Source: Candidatus Doolittlea endobia
Lineage (GTDB): Bacteria; Pseudomonadota; Gammaproteobacteria; Enterobacterales; Enterobacteriaceae
Assembly (NCBI RefSeq): GCF_900039485.1
Contig: NZ_LN999833.1
Span: forward strand, 558,001-622,000
Direction of reading: 5' to 3'
Length of the DNA stretch: 64,000 bases
Position 1 is the first letter of the stretch. Each line of letters starts with the position of its first letter. A program made the translations under genes and the position numbers. Below the pieces are notes generated by a model. That model worked only from the letters and a program-made list of their open reading frames with translations. It made no database searches and had not been told where the DNA came from. Below are positions 20,237 to 33,295 of this stretch, one piece after another.

Positions 20237-22179
20237 GTTAGTGCTCCTCTATGCATAAGCGTGATGTCTATCACGCCTATATTCCAAGATGCCATGATAG
20301 GAATAATCGTTTGTTAAAGAAATTTTTATTTCGGTATCATCGTGCTATGATTTAGTATTTTGTTAAGCACCGGCAAGGTGGCATTACAGGCTACATCCCC
20401 CCCTTTTTTATCTTCTCTTATGATTGAATTCCTATCATATAGCTTCGGTCGATTAGAAAATAATCTGAAGTTAACTCTTTGAGTTAGTCTGAATCAACTA
20501 CTCCACACTATAAAATTGCCTGAAAAGTATCCCGTGCACATTGATAGCAGGTGCAGTGCACTGTGTGAGCCTTTTATAAATTTTACTGAGTAATTCTATA
20601 TCTGCTGAATAGGTGAGATTTTCAAGATGGAATCCAACATTAATAAATAATCTACTATCTTTCGCAACACCATTCCATTTGTCTTTGTGTTGATGATATG
20701 CTAACTAAATAAATTTTCTATTCTATATTTTATTCCACAGAAGGCGCGGCCCTCTTTTTAAAAAAAAGAGATATCTCAAACTTTAGATAACAACTCCTAG
20801 TTCAATTTAATCACTGATTATACTATTATTCCTTTATAATAACAGCCTCTAAGTGCACATAGTAAGTCTAAACAAATTATTAGGGGAAAATGTCGCTAGT
20901 TATTCTAGCGACGTTTCGGTGACAGACGTGAATGCTTAGTTTTTCTCGCCAATTTCGTGTAGTGGTATGTCACTAGATTACGTTTAATATGTTCAAGCGA
21001 AACATTTTTGGTTGACGCAATCAGCATTATAATCAATCACGATAAACTAACACTAAGCAGATAAGTTAGTAGAGATAGCATAAGTGCTGTCAAAATCGCC
21101 CCTTTCAGGGGGATATATTGCAGAGCACAAGATCCAAATTGTCGAGCTGGCATCCATGTCAAATTGACAATAAACAGAAAGCAGTGCGCTCAACACGTCT
21201 GTGTTGAGCGTCATAACTAAAAACCGAGTTTCAGCGTTTATTTACTGTTATAGCACTCTACCACCAGCCATATAAGTAATAAACGTCGCAAGTACACATA
21301 GTTAGTGGTGACGCTAAAATTAGCCAATGTCAACATAAAACAAACAAAAATAAAACGAGTATGAACCTAACGAGGTTATGCAGTAGTCATAATACTTCCG
21401 TGCTACCGCGTCGATACCATGGTATAATATGTCATATATAATTTCCAGAATCACATGCTTTTACGAGAAAGATGTTTAATGTAGACATGTAAATTCGAAT
21501 GATGCTACTCTATATCAGTTGAGCACATTTTTTTGACTACATGCTTAGTCTTCTCAAAGAAGACCGTTACAAACGGTCTATGCGTTAGGCATGTAGAGCG
21601 GCGAAATAACTGTAAAATTATCCTTGTTGCGTATAAGTCATTGTTCGTCTACTGAACAGTAGATCATGACTTGAACTAAGTGCTATTTTATCAGCAACCT
21701 ACCTTGGCGCAATTTTGCCATATCGGCAATAATCTGGTTGTATGTTTGGATAAACGCTTCATAACGGAGCTCGAAGATACTACATTCGATATCAACCATC
21801 ACATTAATATGTTCTGTATGAAGCTCAGTTATAATTTAGATTTTTCATGAAAACAGCTTTTAAGGCGTTGCATTTACGGTATAAGCTTTCCGAGCTATAA
21901 TTTGATCTGGGATAAAACACATCAGCGTTAGATCGCTATAAAACGATACGCTGATAAAAATATTAACTTATTTAATGTAAAAGTGGATACTGGAAGGTTA
22001 TGCAGGTAACTGTCGTGACGACAAAAAGACTAGCATTTTCAAAATTATTTCTTTATCACAAAAATAAGGTATTAGTTATTGGATTACACCAATAATTCGC
22101 AGCGACGGCTAAAAGGCCGGATATAACGCTGCAACTTCAATATCTGACCTCAGATGTCGAATGCGTTCATATGGGAATC
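20237..22179. other. Nearly 2 kb without an intact gene
   Basis: Two perfect hairpins are seen: GTCGCTAG-TTATT-CTAGCGAC at 20892-20912 and AGACCGTT-ACA-AACGGTCT at 21561-21579; neither has a T run. A 50-codon minus-strand open piece at about 21680-21830 ends FELRYEAFIQTYNQIIADMA and 12 more residues; it looks protein-like but I cannot assign it. The genes that precede ycaR in E. coli (msbA, lpxK, ycaQ) are not recognised. Confidence 0.45.
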
Positions 22180-22362
22180 ATGGATCATCGTTTGTTGAAA
22201 ATAGTTGCTTGTCCGGTCTGTAACGGAAAGCTTTATTATAAAAAAGAACGTCAAGAACTGATCTGCAAATTCGATGCACTAGCTTATCCTTTGCGTAAAG
22301 GCATCCCGGTACTGATAGAAAGTGAGGCACGCGTTATTACATTGGATGAAATCAAGTCATGA
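22180..22362 (+). CDS. ycaR: YcaR (UPF0434), small Trm112-like zinc-ribbon protein
   Basis: A 60-residue protein matching E. coli Yca[21 protein letters not shown] at the N-terminus with a CPVC pair, then [14 protein letters not shown] and a TLDEIKS end. The ATG at 22180 matches the family start; another ATG three codons earlier is possible. Its stop overlaps the kdsB start (ATGA), as in E. coli, so the two are translationally coupled. The role is unknown. Its retention beside kdsB argues for a real function. Confidence 0.9.
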   Translation: MDHRLLKIVACPVCNGKLYYKKERQELICKFDALAYPLRKGIPVLIESEARVITLDEIKS

Positions 22363-23114
22363 GTTTTGTTGCTATTATTCCAGCCCGTTTCGCCTCCAGC
22401 CGCCTTCCGGGCAAACCGTTAGCCGATATTAACGGCAAACCCATGATAGTCCATGTTATGGAGCGGGCACAGGCGTCTGGCGCCGACCGGGTCATTGTCG
22501 CGACCGATCATCAAGGGGTGGTCGAGGCGGTTAAGCGCACCGGCGGTGAAGTGTACTTAGCTCGTCTCGAGCATCGGTCTGGCACTGAGCGGCTACAGGA
22601 GGTAATTGATCGCTACGACTTGCCTGACGATCGAATTATCGTCAATGTACAGGGAGACGAGCCGCTCATTCCACCACAAATCATCCGCCAGGTGGCGGAT
22701 AACCTGTCAGGGTCAGAGGCTAGCATGGCTACATTGGCAGTGCCTATTACCACCGCGAAAGAGGCTTTTAACCCTAACACTGTAAAAGTAGTGGTGGATG
22801 TGCGCGGTTATGCGCTGTATTTTTCCCGTGCAGCCATCCCATGGGACCGCGAAGGATTTTCCTGTAGCTGCGTACACCTTTCTCACAGTTTGCTACGACA
22901 TATTGGAATTTACGCTTATCGCGCTGATTTTATACGTCGTTACGTCGACTGGTCTTCCAGTACATTAGAACAAATCGAGTGCCTAGAACAACTGCGCGTT
23001 CTGTGGTACGGCGAAAAGATTCATGTCGCAGTAGCGAGCGTCACGCCAGGTATAGGCGTGGATACACCGGAAGAATTGGCACAGGTTCGTTTTCTACATC
23101 AACAACTAAATTAA
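22359..23114 (+). CDS. kdsB: KdsB, CMP-KDO synthetase
   Basis: Activates the sugar KDO with CTP for lipopolysaccharide inner-core assembly, in the cytoplasm. The 251-residue protein has the nucleotidyltransferase N-terminus [18 protein letters not shown] and the motif [12 protein letters not shown]. It also has the C-terminal [14 protein letters not shown] of the family. Length and layout match E. coli KdsB (248). It overlaps ycaR by four bases. Retention means that LPS with a KDO core is probably still made, in contrast to the most reduced symbionts. Confidence 0.96.
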   Translation: MSFVAIIPARFASSRLPGKPLADINGKPMIVHVMERAQASGADRVIVATDHQGVVEAVKRTGGEVYLARLEHRSGTERLQEVIDRYDLPDDRIIVNVQGDEPLIPPQIIRQVADNLSGSEASMATLAVPITTAKEAFNPNTVKVVVDVRGYALYFSRAAIPWDREGFSCSCVHLSHSLLRHIGIYAYRADFIRRYVDWSSSTLEQIECLEQLRVLWYGEKIHVAVASVTPGIGVDTPEELAQVRFLHQQLN

Positions 23115-23205
23115 TCCATCGTGCACCGGTTTCTCGATTTTGTTTACTCTAAAGCTACCATCACAACAGTATTAGAGATTTTCACGCAGATTTACTGATA
23201 TAATC

Positions 23206-24385
<1,180 letters not shown>

Positions 24386-25726
24386 ATGTTACAAAGAAAT
24401 AATTTTTGGTTAACGTTCTTAATTATGTTGGTGGAACTTACCGGTTGTGGGCAAAAATGCGTGGTAGAATGTCTATTACCGCCACCTCTTCAATGTCAGG
24501 CGCTCGAGATGCGCGGCGTTTGGTTGAGCACAGCTTATGGACTTGATTGGCCCACTCCCTCAAGAATTGAGGGACAAAGCGATACGCAACGAATCCAGCA
24601 ACAACAAAGTACGCTCGTCGCAAAGTTAGATAATCTCGTAAGAGTAGGTATTAATACGGTGTTCTTTCAGCTCAAACCAGACGGCACTGCCCTCTATCGT
24701 TCCACCATGTTGCCATGGACAGAAGTCCTTACGGGGACGATTGGTCGAGATCCAGGTTACGATCCTCTGGCATTTCTGTTAGCCGAGGCCCACAAAAGAG
24801 GCTTAAAGGTCCATGCTTGGCTCAACCCCTATCGAGTCACATTGAACACCAGACCTGAAATTACTGTAGCGTTGAAGGCTACGCTACGCACATCGCCTGC
24901 TAGCGTTTATGCATTACATCCCGACTGGATCCGCATTGCTAACGGACGTTATGTCCTCGATCCAGGCTTGCCTGATGTACGTCGATGGATCGTTAACGTA
25001 GTGACCGAACTAATTAAAAATTATCCTGTTGATGGTATTCAGTTCGACGATTATTTCTACAATGAAACTCCAAATTCCTGTCTGGATGACGATACCACTT
25101 ATCGCCTTTACGGTCATGGATTTTCCGACAAAGGCGATTGGCGACGTCATAATACCTTACTTCTGGTCCAGGAAGTGTCTAAGGCGATAAAATCGTTTAA
25201 CGCGCAGATTGTTTTTGGTGTTAGCCCCGTTGGAATTTGGCGCAACGCTGCAGATGACCCTCGGGGCTCGGCTACCCAAGGCGGAGGGCCTTCGTATGAT
25301 ACCGCTTACGCTGATACACGGCTGTGGGTTAAAAAAGGTCTGCTGGACTATATTGCCCCTCAGCTATATTGGCCTGTGGGACGCCAGGCTGTACGTTATG
25401 ATGTACTTGCGAAATGGTGGGGAGAGGTGGTTCGTCATACCAATACTAGGCTTTATATTGGCGTAGCGTTATACAAAATAGGCAGTTCCATCAAAACAGA
25501 ACCGGATTGGAGCGTAGCAAATGGGATCGCTGAGTTGAAAAAGCAATTAGATATTAACGAGGCCGTACCTAAGATCAATGGCACCATTTTGTTCAGTGAG
25601 TCCTATCTCAGCCAGCCACAGACTGCCGCGGCTATTAACTATCTACAGCGCCGTTGGACGACGTCAAATCGAGGTAATCAAAACATGGGTGGTCCGGTAG
25701 GGGTCAATGCTGAACAGGGAAAATAG
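24386..25726 (+). CDS. digH: DigH (YddW), divisome-associated glycosyl hydrolase lipoprotein
   Basis: E. coli DigH cleaves denuded peptidoglycan glycan strands at the division site. The 446-residue protein has a signal peptide ending in a lipobox (ELTGC), suggesting an outer-membrane lipoprotein. The GHL10 domain follows: MRGVWLSTAYGLDWP, GINTVFFQLKPDGTALY, HAWLNPYR, then DGIQFDDYFY holding the likely catalytic acidic residues, and DYIAPQLYWP. A GTG three bases earlier is possible, but the ATG at 24386 is preferred. The ribosome-binding site is weak (AGAGA). Intact, apart from an unrelated 20-residue C-terminal tail. Confidence 0.93.
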   Translation: MLQRNNFWLTFLIMLVELTGCGQKCVVECLLPPPLQCQALEMRGVWLSTAYGLDWPTPSRIEGQSDTQRIQQQQSTLVAKLDNLVRVGINTVFFQLKPDGTALYRSTMLPWTEVLTGTIGRDPGYDPLAFLLAEAHKRGLKVHAWLNPYRVTLNTRPEITVALKATLRTSPASVYALHPDWIRIANGRYVLDPGLPDVRRWIVNVVTELIKNYPVDGIQFDDYFYNETPNSCLDDDTTYRLYGHGFSDKGDWRRHNTLLLVQEVSKAIKSFNAQIVFGVSPVGIWRNAADDPRGSATQGGGPSYDTAYADTRLWVKKGLLDYIAPQLYWPVGRQAVRYDVLAKWWGEVVRHTNTRLYIGVALYKIGSSIKTEPDWSVANGIAELKKQLDINEAVPKINGTILFSESYLSQPQTAAAINYLQRRWTTSNRGNQNMGGPVGVNAEQGK

Positions 25727-26315
25727 TAGTTGTAGAGTGTATTGATACAAAACCGCGGCACTAGAGTTGTGTAGTAAAATGGGAGTTATAAAAGAGGCTC
25801 AACAGTAAATCGCATCTTACATGGCAAATTTGAACGTCCAGTAGGTAACTCAGATTTACTAATGGTAGTATATTATCATATGTCAGATAATCGTTGCAGA
25901 TTTATAGTGTTTCTGATATCGTAATAGGAATAGTTTGACGAATAAGCCGTTTAATGTGCATGCATAAATTTGGTTTGCAAGAAATATACAGATATTGCGA
26001 AATTACTAATCCTGTTAATTAAATTTAACGTTTTAGTTATGTAGTAAGTAAACTTAGCTTATAGAGCAGTATAACTTAAATTTACGTACCCACATCACAT
26101 ATCTTTCTTATAAAAGTATTTGGTTTAACAAAAGCATTAAATGATATTACGCTATTACTAGAAAAGCTGAGTTAGTGCTTAACTGACTGATTAAATCAAA
26201 TCTAATATATACCGCTGTCTTTTCTATACCTATTCTTAACTCATAAGAACTTACCATTCCAAAAAAATAACTTGTTTTTTTGAATTATCAGCGTATCATA
26301 TCCAGTGCTTTCAGA
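25727..26315. other. Gene-free stretch between digH and the second initiator tRNA
   Basis: AT-rich with no protein-like frame. A short motif (ACTTAAATTTACGTACCCAC, 26073-26092) is one of several related copies, described as a separate repeat. Confidence 0.4.
26073..26112. repeat. Short degenerate repeat, module D (first copy)
   Basis: ACTTAAATTTACGTACCCAC, followed by ATCACATATCTTTCTTAT, resembles 26511-26545 (ACTAAATTTACGTACTCATA, then TTAAACGTCTTTCTTTT) and 27053-27092 (ATAATTTAAATTTATGCGCC, then GACATCAAACGGCTTTCTAG). A weaker match lies at 28050-28075. All are in non-coding DNA within 2 kb, and the 26511 copy sits just after a module B copy. Confidence 0.5.
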
Positions 26316-26389
<74 letters not shown>

Positions 26390-28350
26390 TTACTGTTGTT
26401 ATTAACGTTCACTTAGAACTATGATTTATCTTTAATTAGTAACAACGGTGTCCTTTTAAATGATGAGAAGATAGGAATCAATAAGTTTAAGTTGTGATCT
26501 GATAAGTGATACTAAATTTACGTACTCATATTAAACGTCTTTCTTTTTAAAGAATTTTCTTTTTAAAATTAGACGGCTGATTTTTCCAAATCCAAAACAC
26601 TGCATTATCGACAATTGTTCTTCTTGACTCAGCACCCTTTTCTCTTTACGACAGGAGAAGGTGCGTTTCATATTCAGCGGCAATCTCAGAAGTTTCGTAT
26701 CGACGACTTCCATTATTTTGTAGTGTCATTTATTTTCCGTTGTAGTAAAGCCGATAGAATTCGATGCGCTGATCATTCAGTATTTGCAAGTATAGTCAAT
26801 TGGCGCATAAAGCTGCAGAAATTCCGGCTTCGTCTATATACCAATGAATACTGAAAGCGTTCATTGCACTCTGCTGCATTGAAAAATTACGCTACAGAAG
26901 TTTATTGATAGAGTAGAGCCTGATACTAAAGTTTGTTATACGCTGTGAAATAGACAAACAATGCGTTGCTTTGCGTAACAAGGATAATCCGACGCTAACT
27001 GTTTATGCTTACAGCCACATAGTAAGCAAAATATGTTCCGTAGATAGTGGTATAATTTAAATTTATGCGCCGACATCAAACGGCTTTCTAGTTTAGAAGC
27101 AGAATCAATGCATAACAAGATTATTAGAATATACATGATTGATTCTGTCAAATCGCAAGTGCTCAATACCGGTAGGTAAGTTACCGAAGTAAAAGAGTCT
27201 CAATAACGCCATTCGCAATAACAAACGCGTAGTTATCCAAAAGTGCGCCTCCGGCATAAGCACCGCTGTTAGTTAACATATACATAGTCAACTTCTGGAA
27301 GTTAATCGGCGGCGTTGGATTGTCTTGTTCTAGTTCATAGAAGTATTTAACTGTTTAGGTGATTAACGCTACCTTCCGTATCAGCTTGCTAAGTGTAGGC
27401 TCTTATTTTGTCTTATCACCAAGTTATCACCTCGTCTACATTAAACAGCGCACCGACGCCACCGTGAGAGTGTAACAAGGTGCCTGCTCAATATCATTGT
27501 CAAAAAGCGTGCGAAGGGCGTCCTAGATGGGACTTTTGATGCACGTACATGAAAAAAATTTTGCCGTAAGATTTGATCTTCTCTTCAGAAAGCCTTGTCA
27601 TTAAGAAGATTGATATTTCACAGATTAAAAATTATTAAACATGAATGAATAAGTAGTTTTGGGATGTGTGGTGAGTAAGCTCCATATTTGAGGTCACTAA
27701 TGCATAAGTTGACTTAGCCTACTTTATGCGTCTCAACCAAGCTATTGTAGGCCGCCAATGGCGTACTGTCAGCTGGCAGATCGTTAATATAATTAACGAT
27801 ATGACGTGACGTACCTGATCGGTAGTGTTTAATGAAATTGTTTCTTAACATATTACGATTGTATTGTGTGATTATGGAATTCGATGTTTTCTTCATTCGA
27901 AGCAATTACGAGTTAATTTTTACTTAAGTTAAAAGGGTGTCGTTATAAGGTAAAATACCGAGAGTAGTATATTTAGGCCTTACATTATGATTAAAATGCT
28001 GTCGTGACTCAAAATTACAGATCTTTATCTTCTAATTTTCAAATACAGAAATGGAGCAAAATTTACGCACCTATTCTATTGAAATGCAAAACGATTTACT
28101 GCTTATACTGACACATAATTTTCTTAAAATGATATCACTGGCTGCAGTTGTTAATAACTTAGGATAGTGTTTGACGACCAACATGATTGATAGGCAATCC
28201 TTGTGAATTGATCTTTGCAGGTGTAGAGTAAAATGGAATTTGTGATATCTAAGCCGGATCATTCCAGTAAATCTATAATAGATGTATAAAACTGCTAAAA
28301 ATTCATGGAGCATGCTTACAAGCTGTCACTTTTAATAAATACTACAGAGA
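26390..28350. other. Nearly 2 kb without a recognisable gene, upstream of nuoA
   Basis: lrhA and alaA, which precede nuoA in E. coli, are not recognised. Module B (26466-26498) and module D repeats (26511-26545, 27053-27092, 28050-28075) lie here. Open frames of 60-80 codons (for example minus 27714-27905) have no family resemblance. A TATAAT at 28274-28279 lies 72 bases before nuoA but lacks a clear -35 box. Confidence 0.45.
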
Positions 28351-28788
28351 ATGTCGATAACCACTGAAATTACCGCTCGTCACTGGGCTTTCGCTATATT
28401 CCTTCTTGGGGCGTTGAGTCTGTGCGTTCTCATTCTAACCGGCAGTTGCTTGCTTGGCACTCGAGCTCGGGGACGCTCGAAAAATATGCCATTTGAATCT
28501 GGAATCAACCCGGTCGGTACCGCAAGATTGCGCTTTTCAGCTAAATTTTACCTTGTGGCAATGTTTTTTGTTATTTTCGACGTTGAAGCCCTCTATCTTT
28601 ATGCCTGGGCTGTCGCTATTCGAGAAGCGGGCTGGATAGGCTTCATTGAAGCAACCGTTTTTATTCTTATTCTATTAACGAGTTTAGTTTATCTAGTTCG
28701 TATCGGCGTCCTTGATTGGGCGCCGAAGCGCTCCCAATATTTGCGCCAAGAAGATTTTATTGACGTTTCCTACCGTCATCAAGAGTAA
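28351..28788 (+). CDS. nuoA: NuoA, NADH:quinone oxidoreductase membrane subunit A
   Basis: First gene of the complete complex I operon. The 145-residue protein has three membrane helices (about 15-36, 66-88 and 98-120). The conserved loop [18 protein letters not shown] is near residue 50, and [16 protein letters not shown] lies in helix 2. NuoA sits at the junction of membrane and peripheral arms, next to the quinone channel. Length and motifs match E. coli (147 residues). The site before the ATG is weak (CAGAG). Confidence 0.95.
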   Translation: MSITTEITARHWAFAIFLLGALSLCVLILTGSCLLGTRARGRSKNMPFESGINPVGTARLRFSAKFYLVAMFFVIFDVEALYLYAWAVAIREAGWIGFIEATVFILILLTSLVYLVRIGVLDWAPKRSQYLRQEDFIDVSYRHQE

Positions 28789-28804
28789 ACAATGAGGAAG
28801 TAAA

Positions 28805-29479
28805 ATGGATTACACTCTCATCCGCGCGGAATCGGATGATAACAACCAGCGGTATCCTATGCAGAAACAGGAAAACGTGGCTGATCCGCTTGAGCGTCAC
28901 GTCCAGCGAAATGTATACCTAGGTAAACTTGAGCGAGCTATGCACAATGCGGTGAATTGGGGACGAGGTAACTCGCTTTGGCCTTACAATTTCGGCCTTT
29001 CCTGCTGCTATGTTGAAATGACTACTGCCTTTACTGCTGTGCACGATGTGGCGCGCTTCGGCTCGGAAGTTATCCGCGCCTCACCGCGCCAAGCGGATTT
29101 CATGGTGGTAGCAGGGACGCCTTTTACCAAGATGGCGCCTGTTATCCAACGTCTTTATGATCAGATGCTAGACCCGAAATGGGTTATTTCTATGGGAGCT
29201 TGTGCCAATTCCGGCGGCATGTACGATATCTATTCTGTTGTACAGGGTGTTGATAAATTTCTGCCGGTGGACGTTTATATTCCCGGTTGTCCACCGCGCC
29301 CTGAAGCTTATATCCAGGCGCTGCTTTTGCTGAAAAAGTCTATCAGAAAAGAACGCCGTCCGCTTTCTTGGGTAGTGGACGATCAGGGCGTCTATCGCGC
29401 CAATATGGAGTCGGAACGTCAACGTAAGCACGGTGAACGTATCGGGGTTACCCATCTGCGCACCCCCAACGAAATTTAA
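28805..29479 (+). CDS. nuoB: NuoB, complex I subunit carrying Fe-S cluster N2
   Basis: Peripheral subunit that passes electrons from cluster N2 to quinone. The 224 residues include all four N2 ligands: the adjacent Cys67-Cys68 in GLSCCYVEM, Cys133 in MGACANSGG and Cys162 in PGCPPRPEA. The Cys of E. coli GTCFTKMAP is Pro here, but that residue is not a ligand and varies between bacteria. It lies 16 bases after nuoA, with a GAGGAAG site. Confidence 0.96.
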   Translation: MDYTLIRAESDDNNQRYPMQKQENVADPLERHVQRNVYLGKLERAMHNAVNWGRGNSLWPYNFGLSCCYVEMTTAFTAVHDVARFGSEVIRASPRQADFMVVAGTPFTKMAPVIQRLYDQMLDPKWVISMGACANSGGMYDIYSVVQGVDKFLPVDVYIPGCPPRPEAYIQALLLLKKSIRKERRPLSWVVDDQGVYRANMESERQRKHGERIGVTHLRTPNEI

Positions 29480-29554
29480 CGCGCGGATACGCATACTGGT
29501 CAAAGCTGATAACGCGGCGGCATGTGCCATGCATAGCCAATGATAAAGATAACT

Positions 29555-31354
29555 ATGATAGAGTTGATGACAGAAAATTCCGCCCTGCCAGCCTGGCAAT
29601 CACTAAATCATTTTGATGATCCAGTGATTGATGAGTTACGTGACCATTACGGACCGGACGCGTTTAACGTGCAGCCGGCTTTTACCGGCATGCCGGTCGT
29701 TTGGGTGAAGCGCGAACAAATCCTCGAGATACTGACCTTTCTGAAGACACTGCCAAAATCATACGTAATGCTTTATGATTTACACGGAGTAGATGAGCGT
29801 CTACGTACCCACCGTCGTGGCTTACCATCAGCGGATTTTACCGTTTTCTATCATCTGATTTCCATAGATCGAAATCGCGACATTATGCTGAAGGTAGCGC
29901 TGTCAGAAAATGATTTGCATCTGTCTACTTGCACTCGTATTTTCCCAAACGCTAATTGGTATGAGCGTGAAACTTGGGAGATGTTCGGTATCACCTTTGA
30001 CGGCCACCCTAATCTGACCCGTATCATGATGCCGAAAAGCTGGGAAGGGCACCCGTTGCGCAAGGATTATCCTGCACGTGCCACCGAATTCGATCCTTTC
30101 GTCCTCACTAAACAAAAAGAAGATCTAGAAATGGAAGGGTTGACCTTCAAACCGGAAGAGTGGGGCATGAAGCGCGGCACAGACAATGAAGACTTTATGT
30201 TTCTCAACCTCGGGCCAAACCATCCTTCTTCACATGGTGCGTTCCGAATTATTTTACAGCTAGACGGTGAAGAGATTGTCGATTGCGTGCCTGATATCGG
30301 TTATCACCACCGCGGCGCAGAAAAGATGGGCGAGCGTCAGTCCTGGCATAACTATATTCCTTATACCGACCGTGTCGAATACCTTGGTGGTTGTGTTAAC
30401 GAAATGCCTTACGTTCTGGCAGTAGAAAAGCTAGCTGGCATCGTGGCACCCGATCGTGTTAATGTAATTCGGATAATGCTGTCAGAGCTATTCCGTATCA
30501 ATAGTCACTTGCTGTACATCAGTACTTATATTCAGGACGTAGGCGGGATGACCCCAGTGTTTCTAGCGTTTACCGACCGTCAGAAAGTTTATGATGTAGT
30601 CGAAGCGATTACCGGTTTTCGTATGCATCCGGCCTGGTTCCGGATTGGGGGCGTGGCGCACGATTTGCCGCACGGCTGGGAAAAATTGTTGCGCGAATTC
30701 CTCGCCTGGCTGCCGAAGCGTTTGGACATCTATATCAAAGCAGCACTCCGAAACAGCATACTACGCGCTCGTGCTGAAGGCATCGCTGCCTATGGTGCAA
30801 AAGAGGCTCTAGACTGGGGCGTAACCGGCGCGGGGTTGCGCGCCACCGGAATTGATTTTGATGTGCGCAAATGGCGTCCATATTCTGGTTATGAAAACTT
30901 CGATTTCGAGGTGCCAGTGGGTTATGGGGTGAGCGACTCTTATAACCGCGTAATATTGAAAGTGGAGGAGATGCACCAAAGTTTACGTATTCTTAAGCAG
31001 TGTCTAAACAACATGCCGGCAGGTCCCTTCAAAGCCGATCATCCACTGACTACACCGCCGCCGAAAGAACGTACTTTGCAGCATATTGAGACGCTTATCA
31101 CGCATTTTCTGCAGGTCTCGTGGGGTCCGATAATACCTGCTAACGAATCATTTCAGATGATTGAGGCCACTAAAGGTATCAATAGCTATTATCTGACTAG
31201 CGATGGTAGCACAATGAGTTACCGGACGCGTATTCGAACGCCTAGTTTCCCTCATTTGCAGCAAATCCCATCAGTTATTCGCGGCAGCCTAGTGTCGGAT
31301 TTAATCGTATATCTGGGTAGTATTGATTTCGTTATGTCAGATGTAGACCGTTAA
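29555..31354 (+). CDS. nuoC: NuoCD, fused complex I 30-kDa and 49-kDa subunits
   Basis: In enterobacteria NuoC and NuoD are one polypeptide. The NuoC part covers about residues 1-190 ([30 protein letters not shown]). After a short linker the NuoD part carries the quinone-site motif [14 protein letters not shown] and [15 protein letters not shown]. It ends SDVDR, as in E. coli. The start at 29555 (599 residues) aligns with the E. coli start; an ATG five codons earlier is open but has no ribosome-binding site. There is no sign of the fusion breaking. Confidence 0.96.
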   Translation: MIELMTENSALPAWQSLNHFDDPVIDELRDHYGPDAFNVQPAFTGMPVVWVKREQILEILTFLKTLPKSYVMLYDLHGVDERLRTHRRGLPSADFTVFYHLISIDRNRDIMLKVALSENDLHLSTCTRIFPNANWYERETWEMFGITFDGHPNLTRIMMPKSWEGHPLRKDYPARATEFDPFVLTKQKEDLEMEGLTFKPEEWGMKRGTDNEDFMFLNLGPNHPSSHGAFRIILQLDGEEIVDCVPDIGYHHRGAEKMGERQSWHNYIPYTDRVEYLGGCVNEMPYVLAVEKLAGIVAPDRVNVIRIMLSELFRINSHLLYISTYIQDVGGMTPVFLAFTDRQKVYDVVEAITGFRMHPAWFRIGGVAHDLPHGWEKLLREFLAWLPKRLDIYIKAALRNSILRARAEGIAAYGAKEALDWGVTGAGLRATGIDFDVRKWRPYSGYENFDFEVPVGYGVSDSYNRVILKVEEMHQSLRILKQCLNNMPAGPFKADHPLTTPPPKERTLQHIETLITHFLQVSWGPIIPANESFQMIEATKGINSYYLTSDGSTMSYRTRIRTPSFPHLQQIPSVIRGSLVSDLIVYLGSIDFVMSDVDR

Positions 31355-31356
31355 TT

Positions 31357-31887
31357 ATGCAGCAACAGAAAGATACCCTCATGTATCCGACGGCAGAATT
31401 GGACGCTACTACCGAAATGTTTGAGCTGAGCCAAGAAGAGCGCGAAGCCATCGAACATGAAAAGCGCCATTACGAGGATGCGCGTGCCGTCTCGATTGAA
31501 GCATTGAAAATCGTACAGAAGAATCGCGGTTGGGTGCCAGACGAAGCCATTCCAGCCATCGCTCAAGTATTAGACATTCTCGTCAGCGACGTTGAAGGAG
31601 TGGCTACGTTCTACAGCCACATTTTCCGTCATCCGGTAGGCCGCCATGTTATCCGCTATTGCGACAGCGTAGTTTGCTATATTACCGGTTATCAAAGCAT
31701 CCTGTCCGTGCTAGAGCATTCTCTGAATATTAAGTCGGGACAAACTACGCCAGATGGTCGCTTCACCTTGCTACCCACCTGCTGTCTAGGCAATTGCGAC
31801 AAAGGACCGATCATGATGGTAGATGACGACACTTACGTGCATTTGACGCCAGAAGGAATTAGTTCGTTGTTGGAACAATATCAATGA
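31357..31887 (+). CDS. nuoE: NuoE, complex I 24-kDa subunit with [2Fe-2S] cluster N1a
   Basis: Part of the NADH-dehydrogenase module. The 176-residue protein has the thioredoxin-like fold with cluster ligands Cys102 and Cys107 (CDSVVC) and Cys143 and Cys147 ([10 protein letters not shown]). The N-terminus is about ten residues longer than in E. coli; a later ATG at 31381 would give a more typical length. It starts two bases after the nuoCD stop and overlaps nuoF by four bases, so it is tightly coupled. Confidence 0.95.
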   Translation: MQQQKDTLMYPTAELDATTEMFELSQEEREAIEHEKRHYEDARAVSIEALKIVQKNRGWVPDEAIPAIAQVLDILVSDVEGVATFYSHIFRHPVGRHVIRYCDSVVCYITGYQSILSVLEHSLNIKSGQTTPDGRFTLLPTCCLGNCDKGPIMMVDDDTYVHLTPEGISSLLEQYQ

Positions 31888-33227
31888 TTAAAACCATTCT
31901 CCGCTTGGCGGAAACACATCCGCTGACCTGGCGGTTGCGCGATGACCATCAGCCGGTATGGCTAGACGAATATCAGAATAAAAACGGTTATGTTGGCGCA
32001 CGCAAGGCGTTGAGTATGGAGCAGGACGATGTTGTTACACTTGTGAAAAATTCTGGCTTGAAAGGACGCGGAGGAGCCGGCTTCTCTACTGGCCTGAAGT
32101 GGAGCTTGATGCCAAAAGATTCCGACATGAATATTCGCTATTTGCTGTGCAATGCTGATGAAATGGAGCCTGGCACCTATAAAGACCGTTTGCTAATGGA
32201 GCAATTGCCGCATCTGCTAGTTGAAGGGATGCTGATCGCCGCCTTCGCGCTGAAGGCCTATCGTGGATATATTTTCCTGCGCGGCGAGTATATTGAGGCG
32301 TCAACGAACTTGCGCCGCGCAATAGTCGAAGCTACCGAAGCTGGTTGGTTGGGCAAAAATATTTTGGGTAACGGCTTTGCCTTTGAGCTTATCGTTCATA
32401 CCGGCGCCGGGCGTTATATCTGCGGCGAAGAAACTGCACTGATTAATTCCTTAGAGGGGCGCCGTGCTAATCCGCGCTCGAAACCGCCGTTTCCTGCCAG
32501 CGCCGGCGCCTGGGGTAAACCAACTTGCGTTAACAACGTTGAAACATTATGCAATGTGCCAGCCATTTTAGAGCATGGAGTCGACTGGTATCGAAGCATT
32601 ACTGCCGGCAAGAGCAACGACGCCGGCACCAAGCTAATGGGTTTCTCCGGTCGGGTGAAGAATCCCGGCCTCTGGGAATTACCGTTCGGCATCACCGCAC
32701 GCGAAATCCTAGAGGATTTCGCCGGTGGCATGCGAGATAACTTAACACTGAAAGCTTGGCAGCCCGGCGGGGCTAGTACAGACTTTCTGACTCGGGATCA
32801 CCTGGACTTTCAGATGGATTTTGAGAATATCGAAAAAGCAGGCAGTCGGCTCGGCACTGCACTGGCGATGGCAGTAGACAACAACATTAACATGGTGTCG
32901 TTAACTCGCAATTTGGAAGAGTTTTTTGCCCGAGAATCTTGCGGCTGGTGCACGCCTTGCCGCGACGGCCTGCCGTGGAGCGTTAAGCTCCTACGTGCGC
33001 TAGAGAACAACAAAGGTCAGCCCGGGGATATTGAAATACTGGAAGAATTGTGCCGCTTCCTTGGCCCAGGTAAAACCTTCTGCGCGCATGCACCTGGAGC
33101 AGTAGAACCGTTGCAAAGCGCGATTAAATATTTCCGCCCCGAGTTTGAAGCGGGTATTAGCGTTGAATATTTTGGCAATACGCGTGCCATTGCTGGCGTG
33201 CAGTCTAATTTATTTAAAATGTGCTGA
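31884..33227 (+). CDS. nuoF: NuoF, complex I NADH- and FMN-binding subunit
   Basis: Site of NADH oxidation. The 447 residues (E. coli 445) contain the glycine-rich NADH/FMN loop [14 protein letters not shown] and the FMN-site stretch [16 protein letters not shown]. The N3 [4Fe-4S] ligands lie in [12 protein letters not shown] plus the Cys of [10 protein letters not shown]. The start overlaps the nuoE stop (ATGA). Confidence 0.97.
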   Translation: MIKTILRLAETHPLTWRLRDDHQPVWLDEYQNKNGYVGARKALSMEQDDVVTLVKNSGLKGRGGAGFSTGLKWSLMPKDSDMNIRYLLCNADEMEPGTYKDRLLMEQLPHLLVEGMLIAAFALKAYRGYIFLRGEYIEASTNLRRAIVEATEAGWLGKNILGNGFAFELIVHTGAGRYICGEETALINSLEGRRANPRSKPPFPASAGAWGKPTCVNNVETLCNVPAILEHGVDWYRSITAGKSNDAGTKLMGFSGRVKNPGLWELPFGITAREILEDFAGGMRDNLTLKAWQPGGASTDFLTRDHLDFQMDFENIEKAGSRLGTALAMAVDNNINMVSLTRNLEEFFARESCGWCTPCRDGLPWSVKLLRALENNKGQPGDIEILEELCRFLGPGKTFCAHAPGAVEPLQSAIKYFRPEFEAGISVEYFGNTRAIAGVQSNLFKMC

Positions 33228-33295
33228 TAAGCGTCCAATACGATACGTATTTTTGATAACACTACCGTTGGTGGGTTCACCTGAGTATTCTGACT

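Noticed and set aside
29100-29130. NuoB Cys to Pro change in GTPFTKMAP as a possible loss of a cluster ligand
   Set aside because: The four N2 ligands (Cys67, 68, 133 and 162) are all present. The changed residue corresponds to E. coli Cys102, which is not a ligand and varies among bacteria.
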